Shown piece by piece: positions 1 to 8,728 of a DNA stretch of 64,000 nucleotides (position 1 is its first letter; every line of letters starts with the position of its first letter). Under the pieces are notes generated by a model that did not search any database, was not told the DNA's origin, and saw only the letters and a list, made by a program, of their open reading frames with translations. This stretch comes from Planctomycetota bacterium (lineage in GTDB: Bacteria; Planctomycetota; SZUA-567): contig JAISJR010000017.1 of assembly GCA_031261425.1 (NCBI GenBank), forward strand, positions 1-64,000, given 5' to 3'. A program made the translations under genes and the position numbers.

Positions 1-315
1 TCCGACAGTCGCCCCAACGGGGCGCAATATATTAGCCCAGGGTAAGCGGCGACGTTCTATCAGCCGCGCCACCCTGGGTTAGAGGTTGCGGAGCAACCAT
101 CCGAAATTGGACGGTTCGCCGCATTTTGGCGAACCGCTCTCGCCGCCGGAGGCGGCGTTTGCCGCCGCAAACCGCGCGGCGGGACTGTCGGATTGATTTA
201 TCAATCAACCGCTACCCAGGGTGGCGCGGCTGATAGAGCATCGCCGCTTACCCTGGGCTAATATGTTTTGCGCTTTCAGCGCGACTGTCGGAATAATTTA
301 TCAAAATTGCGCGAA
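1..315. repeat. Large palindromic repeat, copy 1
   Basis: This gene-free stretch is an imperfect palindrome. Its ends TCCGACAGTCGC (1-12) and GCGACTGTCGGA (281-292) are inverted copies. Inside, an arm with AGCCCAGGGTAAGCGGCGA (34-52) is mirrored at about 241-260, and smaller inverted pieces (GGTTCGCC/GGCGAACC, GCCGCCGGAGGCGGC) fill the middle. A second copy lies at 22617-22926; bases 241-314 are the exact reverse complement of 22617-22690. There is no coding potential, and the function is unknown. Confidence 0.85.
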
Positions 316-316
316 A

Positions 317-392
317 CAACTTTCAACTTTCAACTTTCAACTTTCAACTTTCAACTTTCAACTTTCAACTCTAAACTCTCAACTCTAAACTC
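317..392. repeat. Heptamer tandem repeat before folC
   Basis: About ten units of CAACTTT and variants (CAACTCT, AAACTCT) run up to the folC start at 401. The unit is seven bases long, like most simple repeats in this window. No good ribosome binding site is left between the array and the folC start. Confidence 0.85.
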
Positions 393-400
393 TAATAAAA

Positions 401-1954
401 ATGCCCGACCCCCTACGTCCCGCGGCGGACGAAAAAGCCGAACTTTATACGCGCGACGAGCCGGTTACCGATGAATACCGGCAGGCGGTCGCCGAACTCG
501 AACAACACACCAACTACGAGCGCGACGGCAATTATCCGTCCGGCGCGGGCGGACTCGGCACCGCGATGATGGAAAAAATTTTGGCGCGTCTCGACTCGCC
601 GGAGCGCCGTTACTACGCCGTCATCATCGCCGGAACGAAAGGCAAAGGGTCAACCGCGTATCTGACCGCGTCGTTGCTGACCGCCAAAAATTGGACGACC
701 GGCTTGTTCACCTCGCCGCACCTCGACACCGTGCGCGAGCGCATAAAAATCAACGGCGCGACCGTGTCGCCCGCGAAATTCGCCGCCGCGTATCGACGCG
801 TCAAAAACGTCGTCGCCGCCGCGGAACGACCGACTTATTTTGAACTCTTGACGGCGATGGCGCTACTCATTTTCGCCGAAGCCGGCGTCGGGCTCGCGGT
901 GTTGGAAGTCGGACTCGGCGGGCGTTTGGACGCGACGAACGTCGCCGCTTTGTCCGTGCTGGCGACGGCGATAATGCCGGTGTCGCTCGACCACACGGAA
1001 ATTCTCGGCGACACGGTGGAAAAAATCGCCGCCGAAAAAGCCGGCGTTTTGCGCGAGCGGACGTTGCTCGTCCTCGCGCCGCAACCGCCGGCGGCGCGGG
1101 CGGTTATTCTCCAACGCGCGGAACGGTTGCAATGTCCGGTGTTGGAAATCGGGCGGGACGTGTTGATAACCCGACACGGCGTTCGCGACGGTAAGCAGAT
1201 TTACACGCTCGATTTCGGCAAACAAGAACTCGACCGGGAGCCGCGCCGCGCTTACGAAAATTTGCCGCTCGGCTTGGCGGGAGCGCACCAACTTGACAAC
1301 GCGGCGGCGGCGTTTTGTTTGGCGGATTCGCCGGCGCAGATGTTGGAATTGAGCCAAGATAAATTTTTGGCGCTCGCCGCGACGGTCGGGCAATGGCGGC
1401 GGATGCAAGCCGAAACGGAGATGATGCCGGCGGAGATCGAATGGGCGTGGCGCGACCTCGTGGTGCCGGGGCGTTTTGAAACCGTCGCCGCCGCGCCGCA
1501 CACGATTATCGACGGGGCGCACAACGCGGCGAGCGGCTGGGCGCTGGCGGAAACGTTGCGGGAAACGTGCGCCGGTTACGCGCCGAAAATCGCGGTGGTC
1601 GGCATGAGCCGCGATAAAAAAATCGCCGAATTTTTGCGCGTGGTCGCGCCGTTTTTTGATTACGTGTTTTTCACGCAAAGCGCCAACGGTCGCGCCGCCG
1701 CGCCGGAATTTTTACGCGAAGAAGCGGTCAAATTATTCCCCGACCGCGCCGAGCGTTTTCGCGCCGGTTGGACGCCGGTTACCGCGACGCTGGCGGCGCA
1801 GGTCTTGGCGGGCGAGCGCGGTTTGGTGTGCGTTACCGGCAGTTTTTATTTAATCGGCGAGTTGCGGATGCTGTTGCTCGCGGAAAAATTCGGCGCCCCC
1901 GCCGGACGCGAATTGACGGCGCTCCGCGACGAAATCCGCCGCGCGGCGGAGTAG
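401..1954 (+). CDS. folC: Bifunctional folylpolyglutamate synthase / dihydrofolate synthase
   Basis: This cytoplasmic Mur-ligase-family enzyme adds glutamate to dihydropteroate and to folates. The ATP-binding loop GTKGKGST sits at residues 78-85 and is followed by the family motif TSPHLDTVRERIKING; a second family block, IIDGAHN, is near residue 368. At 517 residues it is longer than typical FolC (about 420-440), with an N-terminal extension of some 40 residues and inserts in the middle. The start chosen is the first ATG after the heptamer array; no clear ribosome binding site is visible. Folate polyglutamation would support one-carbon metabolism, including any methyl transfer to tetrahydrofolate from the corrinoid genes downstream, but that link is only inference. 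Confidence 0.93.
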   Translation: MPDPLRPAADEKAELYTRDEPVTDEYRQAVAELEQHTNYERDGNYPSGAGGLGTAMMEKILARLDSPERRYYAVIIAGTKGKGSTAYLTASLLTAKNWTTGLFTSPHLDTVRERIKINGATVSPAKFAAAYRRVKNVVAAAERPTYFELLTAMALLIFAEAGVGLAVLEVGLGGRLDATNVAALSVLATAIMPVSLDHTEILGDTVEKIAAEKAGVLRERTLLVLAPQPPAARAVILQRAERLQCPVLEIGRDVLITRHGVRDGKQIYTLDFGKQELDREPRRAYENLPLGLAGAHQLDNAAAAFCLADSPAQMLELSQDKFLALAATVGQWRRMQAETEMMPAEIEWAWRDLVVPGRFETVAAAPHTIIDGAHNAASGWALAETLRETCAGYAPKIAVVGMSRDKKIAEFLRVVAPFFDYVFFTQSANGRAAAPEFLREEAVKLFPDRAERFRAGWTPVTATLAAQVLAGERGLVCVTGSFYLIGELRMLLLAEKFGAPAGRELTALRDEIRRAAE

Positions 1955-2088
1955 AGTTTGGTAGAAAACGCTTGATTCATTTCGCCGCGCCGAACCCGCC
2001 GTTTTTTGCCGAAGCGGTTGCGCGTGGTTATAATTGTGGAAAAAAGGCACTGCTCTCGAATTTCTAATTCTCAACTCCCCGCCTATCT

Positions 2089-4500
2089 ATGAAAAAATTC
2101 CTCATCATCCTGCGTCGTGAATTCGCGCAATTGGCGTTGACGCCGGCGCTCTACGCCGTGCTGGCGGGAATGACCGTGTTGGAGAGTTACGTTTTTTATC
2201 AGGAAGCCGCCGCGACCGAAAAGGCGTTGCTCGAACCGGTCGTTTTACTGATGGGCGTGTTGTCGCTGTTCTGGGCGCCGATTTTGACGATGCGCTCTTT
2301 CGCCGGCGAACACGCGGCGGGGACGCTCGAATTATTGTTCACCGCGCCGGTGCGACCGGTCGCGGCGGTGCTGGGCAAATTCGGCGGCGCGTTCGCGTTT
2401 TATTTATTGTCGCTCTTGCCGCTCGGTTTTTACGGCGCGGCGCTGGCGCGGAGCGCGGAAATCGACTGGGGCGCGTTCGCCGCGATGGCGGCGGGTTTGG
2501 CGGGCGCCGGCGCGGCGCAAATCGCCGTCGGGCTGTGGGTTTCCGCCCTAACCGCCAACATTATCGTCGCCGCCGCCGCCGCCTGCGCGGGCAATTTTTT
2601 CGGTTTGATGTTGTCGTTGCCGATGGAAAAAGGCGCGGCGGCGTTTTCCTTTCCGGCGCACTGGTCGTGGTGGATGCACTTCAAAGAAATTTTCTGCCGC
2701 GGACTGCTCGACACTCGTTCGCTCGTTTTTTTCGCGAGTTTCGTCGCGCTGTTTTTATTTTTAACGTGGCTAACGGTGGCGCGGCGCGGCGCGGTCGGCG
2801 GCGAAAAAATGCGGCGGCGACCGGCGTATCTCGCGGCGGGGCTGTTCGTCGCCGCCGTCAACGTCGCGCTCTTCGGCGGTTTGGCGCGGAGCGGTTTCGG
2901 CGAAATTTACGCCGCGCTGAGCGACGGCGATTTTTTCCGGCGCGGCTTGCCGCTGACCGTCGCCGCCGGTTTATTCGTCGCGGCGCTGGTCTGTCTGAAA
3001 TGGGCGCGGCGGCGGGTCGCGTGGCGGCGGGAAAATTATCCGGCGTATCTCGCGGCGGGCGCGGCGGCGCTGATTTTCGCCAACGTGAATTATCTCGCCG
3101 TGCAACGCTTCCCGTCTTTCGCCACGTATCACCGCTGGGACTTGACGGCTAATCAAGTCAACACCTTGTCGCCTTCGACCCGCGCCGCGCTCGACCAACT
3201 GACGGCGCCGCTGACCATCACCGTTTTTTTGAGCGACAGCGTTGACTACGAGGGACTGCCGCTGATGCGCTACACGCGCGATTTGTTGAGCGAGTTCACG
3301 GCTTACAGTCCGAAAGTCAAAACCGAATTTTTCGACGCCGTCGCCGACGCCGACGGCGCGAAGCAAAAAGCGCGGGAATTAGGGCTGACGGCGACGAATC
3401 TGACGCAGTTAATCGCGGTCAATTACGAAGACCGCCGGCAAGTCGTGCCGCTCGCGTCGCTATTGCGCGAGCCGGACGCGCAGGCGCGGTTGGCGGGCAT
3501 AAAACAACCCGCGTTTCAGGGCGAATTGGTGCTGGCGATTGTGGCGCGGCGGCTGAGCGACCGCCGCGCGGTCAACGTCTATTTCGCGGCGAACGTCGGC
3601 GAAGCCCAACCGTTCGGGCGCGAGCCGCTTTACAACAGCGTCGGACTTTTCGCCGAGGCGCTGGCGCGGGAAGCGTATCGCCTGCGCCCGTGGTCGTTTG
3701 ACGGCGCGCCGCCGCCGGATTGCGACGTGTTGGTGGTCGCGGGCTTTAATAAACCGCTGTCCGCCGCGCGCAATGAAATTCTAACGGAGTTTTTGCAAAA
3801 CGGCGGACGCTTGTTGTTGCTTCTGCCGGCGCCCGGCGACGAAGCCGCGCTCGGCGTCGGACGGCATTACCGGTGCGGCGCGGAAAAAATGTTGGACGCC
3901 ATCGGCATTTATCCGAACGGCGACCGCGTGTTCGACGAAAAAAATAATTTTGCCGGACAAGCGCATCAGGTCTTGACGTTGCTCGACGAGGCGTCGCCGA
4001 TAAAAACCGGTCTGCCGCAAACGGTGATTGTGATGCCGAACACGCAGTCGCTCGCGGTGGCGGACGACAGTCCGACCGGCTGGGTGCTGTCGCGCGTGGC
4101 GCGGTCGCTGAAACCGAGCAAACGTTTTCTGCCGACGGCGGCGCAACCGCTACCCGACGCGACGAGTAAATTTGCCGCCGGACCGGCGACGGTCATCGCG
4201 GCGGCGGCGTTGCCGGCGAGCGCCGCCGCGCCGGAAGCGCGAATTGTGGTGGCGGGAAGCGTCGGTTGGGCGTCGAATTTATTTATCAACCGCGAGGGGA
4301 ATTTAAGTTTTCTCAACGCGGCGACGCGCTGGTTGGCGGGGCGGCACTACGACATCAACGTCGCGCCGCGCGAATATCTGACTTACGCCATCAACCTCTC
4401 GCCGAAGGGCTGGCGGTGGCTGTGGTGGCTGTCGCTGGTCGCGTTGCCGGAAATCTGGCTCCTCGCCGCCGCGACGGTCTGGTGGCGACGGCGGGAGTAG
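2089..4500 (+). CDS. Fused ABC-2 permease and GldG-like protein
   Basis: This 803-residue inner-membrane protein joins two parts that are separate genes in gliding bacteria. Residues 1-235 are a GldF-like ABC-2 permease with about six hydrophobic helices (for example FAFYLLSLLPLGFYGAAL). Three more helices lie around 245-335. Residues 340-770 form a soluble GldG-like domain (start near YHRWDLTANQVNTLSPSTR), and a last helix at about 780-797 is followed by an arginine-rich tail. Fused proteins of this type occur widely outside gliding bacteria. The partner ATPase normally found next to it is absent here: folC lies upstream and acnB downstream on the other strand. The transported substrate is unknown. 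Confidence 0.8.
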   Translation: MKKFLIILRREFAQLALTPALYAVLAGMTVLESYVFYQEAAATEKALLEPVVLLMGVLSLFWAPILTMRSFAGEHAAGTLELLFTAPVRPVAAVLGKFGGAFAFYLLSLLPLGFYGAALARSAEIDWGAFAAMAAGLAGAGAAQIAVGLWVSALTANIIVAAAAACAGNFFGLMLSLPMEKGAAAFSFPAHWSWWMHFKEIFCRGLLDTRSLVFFASFVALFLFLTWLTVARRGAVGGEKMRRRPAYLAAGLFVAAVNVALFGGLARSGFGEIYAALSDGDFFRRGLPLTVAAGLFVAALVCLKWARRRVAWRRENYPAYLAAGAAALIFANVNYLAVQRFPSFATYHRWDLTANQVNTLSPSTRAALDQLTAPLTITVFLSDSVDYEGLPLMRYTRDLLSEFTAYSPKVKTEFFDAVADADGAKQKARELGLTATNLTQLIAVNYEDRRQVVPLASLLREPDAQARLAGIKQPAFQGELVLAIVARRLSDRRAVNVYFAANVGEAQPFGREPLYNSVGLFAEALAREAYRLRPWSFDGAPPPDCDVLVVAGFNKPLSAARNEILTEFLQNGGRLLLLLPAPGDEAALGVGRHYRCGAEKMLDAIGIYPNGDRVFDEKNNFAGQAHQVLTLLDEASPIKTGLPQTVIVMPNTQSLAVADDSPTGWVLSRVARSLKPSKRFLPTAAQPLPDATSKFAAGPATVIAAAALPASAAAPEARIVVAGSVGWASNLFINREGNLSFLNAATRWLAGRHYDINVAPREYLTYAINLSPKGWRWLWWLSLVALPEIWLLAAATVWWRRRE

Positions 4501-4539
4501 CGTTGAGCGGAGTTTGATTTTTTCTAATTTACTTCGCGC

Positions 4540-4563
4540 AACTTTCAACTTTCAACTCTCAAC
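4540..4563. repeat. Heptamer repeat at the acnB 3' end
   Basis: Three units of CAACTTT/CAACTCT lie here. Read on the minus strand they become GTTGAGAGTTGA, which supplies the last acnB codons and its TGA stop. Confidence 0.8.
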
Positions 4564-7017
4564 CCGAGCAAAATACTCTTCTTTCGTCGGTAGGCGACCG
4601 AGCGTGGCGGCGACCGCCGCGAGGAGAGCGCTACCGAGGAATACTTGCGCGCCGTCGCCCATCCGGTTGTTGAAATTCCGCGTGCTGGTCGAGAACACCG
4701 TCGCGTCGTCCGCCACCCGCGCCTGATTGCCCATACACAAACTGCAACCCGGAATTTCAAGCCGCGCGCCGGCGTCGGCGAAAACTTTCCACACGCCTTC
4801 GCGTTCCAAAACCTCGCGGTCGAGGCGCGTCGGCGGCGTAATCCACAGCCGGTTCACCGCGATTTTTTTGCCGCGCAAAATTTGCGCGGCGGCGCGGAAT
4901 TGCTCGCGATTGGTCATACACGACCCGATAAAAACCTCGTCAAGCGCCCGCCCCGCGTGGTCGCTCAACCAACCCGCCGCGTCGGGATTATTCGGCAACG
5001 CCAGCGCCGGTTCGCGAATTTGCGCCACGTCCAATTCGAGCGTCGCCGCAAATTCGGCGTTCGCGTCGCGCCGCGTCAGCGCCGGTTTTTTCAGCCATTC
5101 GCTAATCGAGGCGCGGCGCTTTTCCAGCGCGACGCGCGCCTGATAGCCGCCGGCAATCAAGCCGTCGATAATTTTAACGCTGTCGTTCAGCCACGCGACG
5201 ACCGCGTCTTCCGCCAAATCGACGGTGCAGGCGGCGGCGCTCCGCTCGGCGGACGCGCACGACCATTCAAACGCCTCTTCGACCGGCATCTGCCGCGTCA
5301 AGCCCTCGATTTCCAAAATCCGCCCGTTAAAGACATTTTTTTCGCCTTTGCCAAATTCGGACTGCAAGCCGAGTTCGACGGCGCGAATAGGCAAATAATT
5401 CACCGCGTCGCGCCAAGTAATGCCGCGCGGCAGTTGCCCGACGATTTTGACCAATACCGACTCCGGCATATCGAGCGGCATCGAGCCGAGCGCCGCCGCG
5501 AACGCCGCCAAGCCGGAACCGACCGCAAACGAAATGCCGAGCGGAAAGCGCGTATGACTGTCGCCGCCCGTGCCGACCGTGTCCGGCAACAGCAGGCGGT
5601 TGAGCCAACTGTGAATAATGCCGTCGCCGGGGCGGAGCGCGAAGCCGCCGCGTTCGGTAAAAAATTGCGACAAGGTCGCGTGCGTTTCCTTGTCCTTTTC
5701 TTGGGGATACGCGGCGGTGTGGCAGAAACTTTGCAACACGAACGGCGCGGCGAATTGCAAACACGCGAGTTCCGTCAATTCGTCGCGCGTCATCGGACCG
5801 GTGGTGTCCTGACTGCCGACGGTGGTTATTTGCGGCTGACAACTTTCGCCCGGCGCGACGCCGTTTTTGCCGCACGCCTTGCCGACAATTTTTTGCGCCA
5901 GCGTCCACCCCGCCGGAATTTTTTTCGGCGCGGGCGCCGGCGTGAATAGCGACTCGTCCTTCGTAACTCGTAATTCGTAATTTCCCTTTACGGCGGCGGC
6001 GGCTTGCGCCGTCAATGCTTTGCCGATTATCAGCGGAATCCGCCCGCCGGCGCGATATTCGTCCGGCAGAGTCGCCGGTTGCAAATTGAAAGTCGTCAGC
6101 GTTTCGCCGCTTTCGCCGGTGATTTTTCCCGTTGAAAAATTCACCGTAATCAGTTGTCCGGTCGTCAATCGGCTCACGTCGCAAACGAGGGGCAAGCCGC
6201 CGGCGTCTTCAAAAGTGTTGAAAAAAATCGGCGCGATGGTCGCGCCCAAAACCACGCCGCCGCGCCGCTTGTTCGGGACAAAAGGAATGTCGTCGCCGAT
6301 ATGCCAAATCAGCGAATTGCTCGCCGACTTGCGCGACGAGCCGACGCCGACGGTGTCGCCGGCAAACGCGACTTTTTCGCCGCGCCGCCGCGCGTCCGCC
6401 ATAAAATCAATCGCGTCGGGAAAAGACGCGCCGCCCAGCGAGAGCGCGTGCAACGGAATGTCGGGGCGCGTAACCGCGTCTTTGGCGGGCGATAAATCGT
6501 CGGTCGTTACCACGCCGCTCACTTTATAGACGCGCAGTCGCATCGTCGCCGGCAACGCCGGACGCGCCGTGAACCACGCGGCGTTAGCCCAATTTTCAAG
6601 AACTTTTTGCGCGGCGCGATTTCCCGATTGCGCGAGTTGCGCGACGGCGTCGAAATCGGCAAAAACCAAAATCGTTTGCGACAACGCCGCCGCCGCCTCG
6701 TCCGCGAGCGGGGAGGCAAGCAGTTTAATCAGCGCGGACACGTTGTAGCCGCCATACATCGAACCGAGTAGCGCCACCGCCGGCGCCGGCGCGATAACGG
6801 CGGATTTTTTCGCGCCGGTCGCAATGGCGGATAAAAATTCGGCTTTGACTTTCGCGGCGGGCGCGACGCCGGGCGGCACGCGCTCGCTCAACGCTTGCGC
6901 GTCGCAGGCGGTCGCGGACGCCGAGGTTAATTTTTCGCACAGCGCGGCGGTTTGTTCGGCGTTGAGCGGCATCGGCGGGATGCCCGCGGGACGGTCGGTC
7001 TTTTCGGCGGCAGACAT
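4552..7017 (-). CDS. acnB: Aconitate hydratase B
   Basis: This cytoplasmic TCA-cycle enzyme isomerises citrate to isocitrate and may also act as 2-methylisocitrate dehydratase. The AcnB-type order is clear: an N-terminal HEAT-like domain, then the swivel domain (GDTVGVGSSRKSASNSLIW), then the catalytic domains (TVGSQDTTGPMTRDEL; HSWLNRLLLPDTVGTGGDSH). The iron-sulfur cysteines sit in IGSCMTN and EIPGCSLCMGNQARV. At 821 residues it is about 30-45 shorter than E. coli AcnB (865), and most of the loss is at the C-terminus, where the frame runs into a heptamer repeat and stops. A strong Shine-Dalgarno (AGGAGT) precedes the ATG, and a TATAAT box lies about 30 bases upstream. Confidence 0.96.
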   Translation of the reverse strand: MSAAEKTDRPAGIPPMPLNAEQTAALCEKLTSASATACDAQALSERVPPGVAPAAKVKAEFLSAIATGAKKSAVIAPAPAVALLGSMYGGYNVSALIKLLASPLADEAAAALSQTILVFADFDAVAQLAQSGNRAAQKVLENWANAAWFTARPALPATMRLRVYKVSGVVTTDDLSPAKDAVTRPDIPLHALSLGGASFPDAIDFMADARRRGEKVAFAGDTVGVGSSRKSASNSLIWHIGDDIPFVPNKRRGGVVLGATIAPIFFNTFEDAGGLPLVCDVSRLTTGQLITVNFSTGKITGESGETLTTFNLQPATLPDEYRAGGRIPLIIGKALTAQAAAAVKGNYELRVTKDESLFTPAPAPKKIPAGWTLAQKIVGKACGKNGVAPGESCQPQITTVGSQDTTGPMTRDELTELACLQFAAPFVLQSFCHTAAYPQEKDKETHATLSQFFTERGGFALRPGDGIIHSWLNRLLLPDTVGTGGDSHTRFPLGISFAVGSGLAAFAAALGSMPLDMPESVLVKIVGQLPRGITWRDAVNYLPIRAVELGLQSEFGKGEKNVFNGRILEIEGLTRQMPVEEAFEWSCASAERSAAACTVDLAEDAVVAWLNDSVKIIDGLIAGGYQARVALEKRRASISEWLKKPALTRRDANAEFAATLELDVAQIREPALALPNNPDAAGWLSDHAGRALDEVFIGSCMTNREQFRAAAQILRGKKIAVNRLWITPPTRLDREVLEREGVWKVFADAGARLEIPGCSLCMGNQARVADDATVFSTSTRNFNNRMGDGAQVFLGSALLAAVAATLGRLPTKEEYFARVES

Positions 7018-7044
7018 ATAAGGACTCCTGTCTAAAAAAATCGG

Positions 7045-7050
7045 ATTATA
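7045..7050 (-). promoter_or_regulatory. Likely -10 box of acnB
   Basis: A perfect TATAAT is read on the minus strand 28 bases before the acnB start codon, with AGGAGT between. The -35 position (about 7068-7073, CTTTAT) is a weak match. Confidence 0.5.
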
Positions 7051-7163
7051 TGAACGATGCCGCCGCCATAAAGCCGTCCGGCTGACGCGCGACGATTGAC
7101 ACTATCGGCGGTCTTGTAACAATGTTTCGTTTTGCGTCTGAACGCGCCCACCGCAGTTTCCCA

Positions 7164-7270
7164 TTAAAAATCAGCGATTAAAAATTAAAAATTGCGGTGT
7201 AATTATCAAATGGCGCCAAACGAATTAACCTCCGCCATTTTTAATTTGTAATTTTTAATTTGTAATTGCT
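7164..7270. repeat. AT-rich inverted repeat
   Basis: Left-arm units of ATTAAAA and right-arm units of TTTTAAT/TTTGTAAT surround a short core (TATCAAATGGCGCC). It can fold as a hairpin between acnB and the next gene. It belongs to the dispersed family seen in most gaps of the window. Confidence 0.75.
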
Positions 7271-7287
7271 CTAAAACGAGGTGAAAA

Positions 7288-7767
7288 ATGCTGAAAAAAA
7301 TACTCTTAATCGGCGGTCTGGCGATATTCGCGGGGTGCGCTTCGACGCCGCCTGCCGCTAATGCGCCGGCAAAAAACGCGGCAACGCCCGCGCCCGCGAC
7401 GCCTGCCGCCGGCACGACCGTCCGTTACGCGGACCGCGCGGGCGGCGTGTTGCGCAAACACGAATTCGGCTCGGAAGAACGGATGGGCGCGACGCTGGTT
7501 TATTTCGCAAAAACGGTTTGTCCGGCGTGCGCGCAACAAGACCCGATTTATCAAAATTTGATTCGCTCGTTGCCGTCCGGCGTGCGGGCGCGCAAGGTCT
7601 TTGAATACGAAGTTGACAACTCGTGGTATGGCGTGGAACAAAATCCGACGATGGTTATTTACGTGGACGGCAAAGAGGTCTGGCGCCACGTCGGCGTGAT
7701 TGCCGAAGCCGATTTGCGCGCCGCCATCGCCCCGCATACGGCGGTGGTCAATAATTGGGCGGACTGA
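7288..7767 (+). CDS. Thioredoxin-like lipoprotein
   Basis: This 159-residue exported protein has a hydrophobic signal ending in the lipobox IFAGC (Cys16) and then an Ala/Pro-rich linker to about residue 47. A thioredoxin-like fold follows, with a CPAC redox motif in YFAKTVCPACAQQDP and a cis-proline-like NPTMVIYVDG strand. I infer a periplasmic, membrane-anchored thiol oxidoreductase or thiol-binding protein. The Shine-Dalgarno is GAGG eight bases before the ATG. It stands alone between a repeat and the accessory patch, and its partner is unknown. Confidence 0.75.
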   Translation: MLKKILLIGGLAIFAGCASTPPAANAPAKNAATPAPATPAAGTTVRYADRAGGVLRKHEFGSEERMGATLVYFAKTVCPACAQQDPIYQNLIRSLPSGVRARKVFEYEVDNSWYGVEQNPTMVIYVDGKEVWRHVGVIAEADLRAAIAPHTAVVNNWAD

Positions 7768-7782
7768 AGTTCAATTACGACC

Positions 7783-7801
7783 GGTCAAGAGGACGAGGGC
7801 G
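7783..7801. repeat. 19-bp direct repeat, left copy
   Basis: GGTCAAGAGGACGAGGGCG occurs here and again, perfectly, at 8668-8686. The two copies bracket the VapBC-like pair and a gene fragment, as expected for a small inserted or duplicated cassette. Confidence 0.8.
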
Positions 7802-7836
7802 ATAATTCATCGGCGCGGCAGATGGAGGGAACGGCA

Positions 7837-8082
7837 ATGCAGGCGAGTTTGCGTTTAGACAGCGAAGTTTTTCAAACGGCGACGCTTCGCGCGGCGTCGG
7901 CGAATGTTTCCGTGTCAAAATTGGTCAATGAGACGTTGAAAAAAGTTTTTGCGGAGGATAGTAAAGCGGAAGCGCGGCGCGAACGTTTAAGCCAACTTTA
8001 CGGTTCAATTACCGACCCGACTTTTGTGATGCCCGAACGGGAATTTGACCGCGGCAATCGCGTGTTGGAGGAATTTGTATGA
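7837..8082 (+). CDS. VapB-like antitoxin
   Basis: This 81-residue protein starts at the ATG preceded by GGAGGG (7824-7829); an ATG at 7822 is in frame but overlaps that site. The N-terminal MQASLRLDSEVFQTATLRAA followed by a helix resembles a ribbon-helix-helix DNA-binding head, and the C-terminus (TDPTFVMPEREFDRGNRVLEEFV) looks like the toxin-binding tail. It overlaps the PIN-domain gene by four bases (ATGA), so the two are translationally coupled. I infer an autoregulating antitoxin. Confidence 0.7.
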   Translation: MQASLRLDSEVFQTATLRAASANVSVSKLVNETLKKVFAEDSKAEARRERLSQLYGSITDPTFVMPEREFDRGNRVLEEFV

Positions 8083-8474
8083 GTTATTTTCTGGACGCGA
8101 ACAACTGTATTTTCTTTATCAACGGCAACCATCAGGCAATCCGCCGAAAAATTTTGGCAACGCCCCCAAGCGAAATTTTGATACCGTCGGTCGTCGCCGG
8201 CGAACTGTATTTTGGCGCGGGAAAAAGCGGGCGGCGTGAGGAAAATATGCGGCGGGCGCGAGAATTTTTGTCGGACTTTGAAATTGTCGAATACGACGAT
8301 GAAGCGGCGCAAGTGTATGGAAAAATTCGAGCGAATTTAGAACGGCGCGGCACGCCGCTTCCCGTCAACTATTATTTCATCGCGGCAATCGTGATTTCAC
8401 GCAACGGAACGCTGGTTACCGATGACGGACACTTCGCCAAAATCGCGGGGTTAAAAATCGAAAACTGGGCGTGA
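8079..8474 (+). CDS. VapC-like PIN-domain protein, one catalytic residue changed
   Basis: This 131-residue PIN-domain protein is coupled to the antitoxin gene. The first and second acidic residues are present (Asp6 in FLDANN; Glu42 in VVAGELYFGA) and the last is Asp115/116 in TLVTDDGHF. In the third motif, where VapC proteins usually have NDxxIAA, this one reads NYYFIAA, so the expected Asp is Tyr98. VapC toxins cut tRNA or rRNA using magnesium held by these acids, so this copy may be weak or dead. The VapC2 at 49907 keeps all four positions. Confidence 0.75.
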   Translation: MSYFLDANNCIFFINGNHQAIRRKILATPPSEILIPSVVAGELYFGAGKSGRREENMRRAREFLSDFEIVEYDDEAAQVYGKIRANLERRGTPLPVNYYFIAAIVISRNGTLVTDDGHFAKIAGLKIENWA

Positions 8475-8487
8475 TGTCGCTTTTTTG

Positions 8488-8601
8488 ATGAGCAGTGATG
8501 ATGATGGTCTTCACCGCAAAGAAGAACTTACCGCGTATATCGAAGTTAATCTTGAAGTTAGCCGCGGCGCGGATTTGGGAGCGGTGAAAAAGAGTTCTTG
8601 A
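8488..8601 (+). pseudogene. Fragment duplicating the 3' end of the next gene
   Basis: This 37-codon open frame ends in EVNLEVSRGAD followed by LGAVKKSS. The same residues end the phosphoribosyltransferase-like protein at 9973. The DNA at 8539-8615 matches 9926-10002 almost base for base with a one-base indel, so this is a remnant of a second gene copy. The rest of 8475-8728 holds only the direct repeat and no recognisable gene. Confidence 0.65.
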
Positions 8602-8615
8602 ACGCCAAAAAAGAA
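8539..8615. repeat. About 77-bp direct repeat, copy A
   Basis: This nearly repeats 9926-10002 (copy B), with one substitution and one indel in the region GCGCGGATTTGGGAGCGG. The two copies frame 8616-9925. Confidence 0.85.
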
Positions 8616-8667
8616 TATGACGACGACGGAATGGCGCGGACAATATCGCGGGGTTGGCAACGCGACA

Positions 8668-8686
8668 GGTCAAGAGGACGAGGGCG
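8668..8686. repeat. 19-bp direct repeat, right copy
   Basis: Perfect copy of 7783-7801, 885 bases downstream. Confidence 0.8.
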
Positions 8687-8728
8687 GTAACGGGCGCGCG
8701 CAATTATTTGGTAAAGAACGGTAAAGCA

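Noticed and set aside
863-1678. Minus-strand open frame of 271 codons
   Set aside because: It is antisense to folC with the same Arg-rich shadow composition.
4645-5949. Long plus-strand open frame of 434 codons
   Set aside because: It is antisense to acnB, has the Arg/Gln-rich composition of reversed GC-rich DNA, and matches nothing; acnB on the minus strand is certain.
7206-7415. Minus-strand frame of 69 codons over the lipoprotein start
   Set aside because: It reads through the AT-rich repeat and the antisense of the lipoprotein signal; no evidence for a gene.
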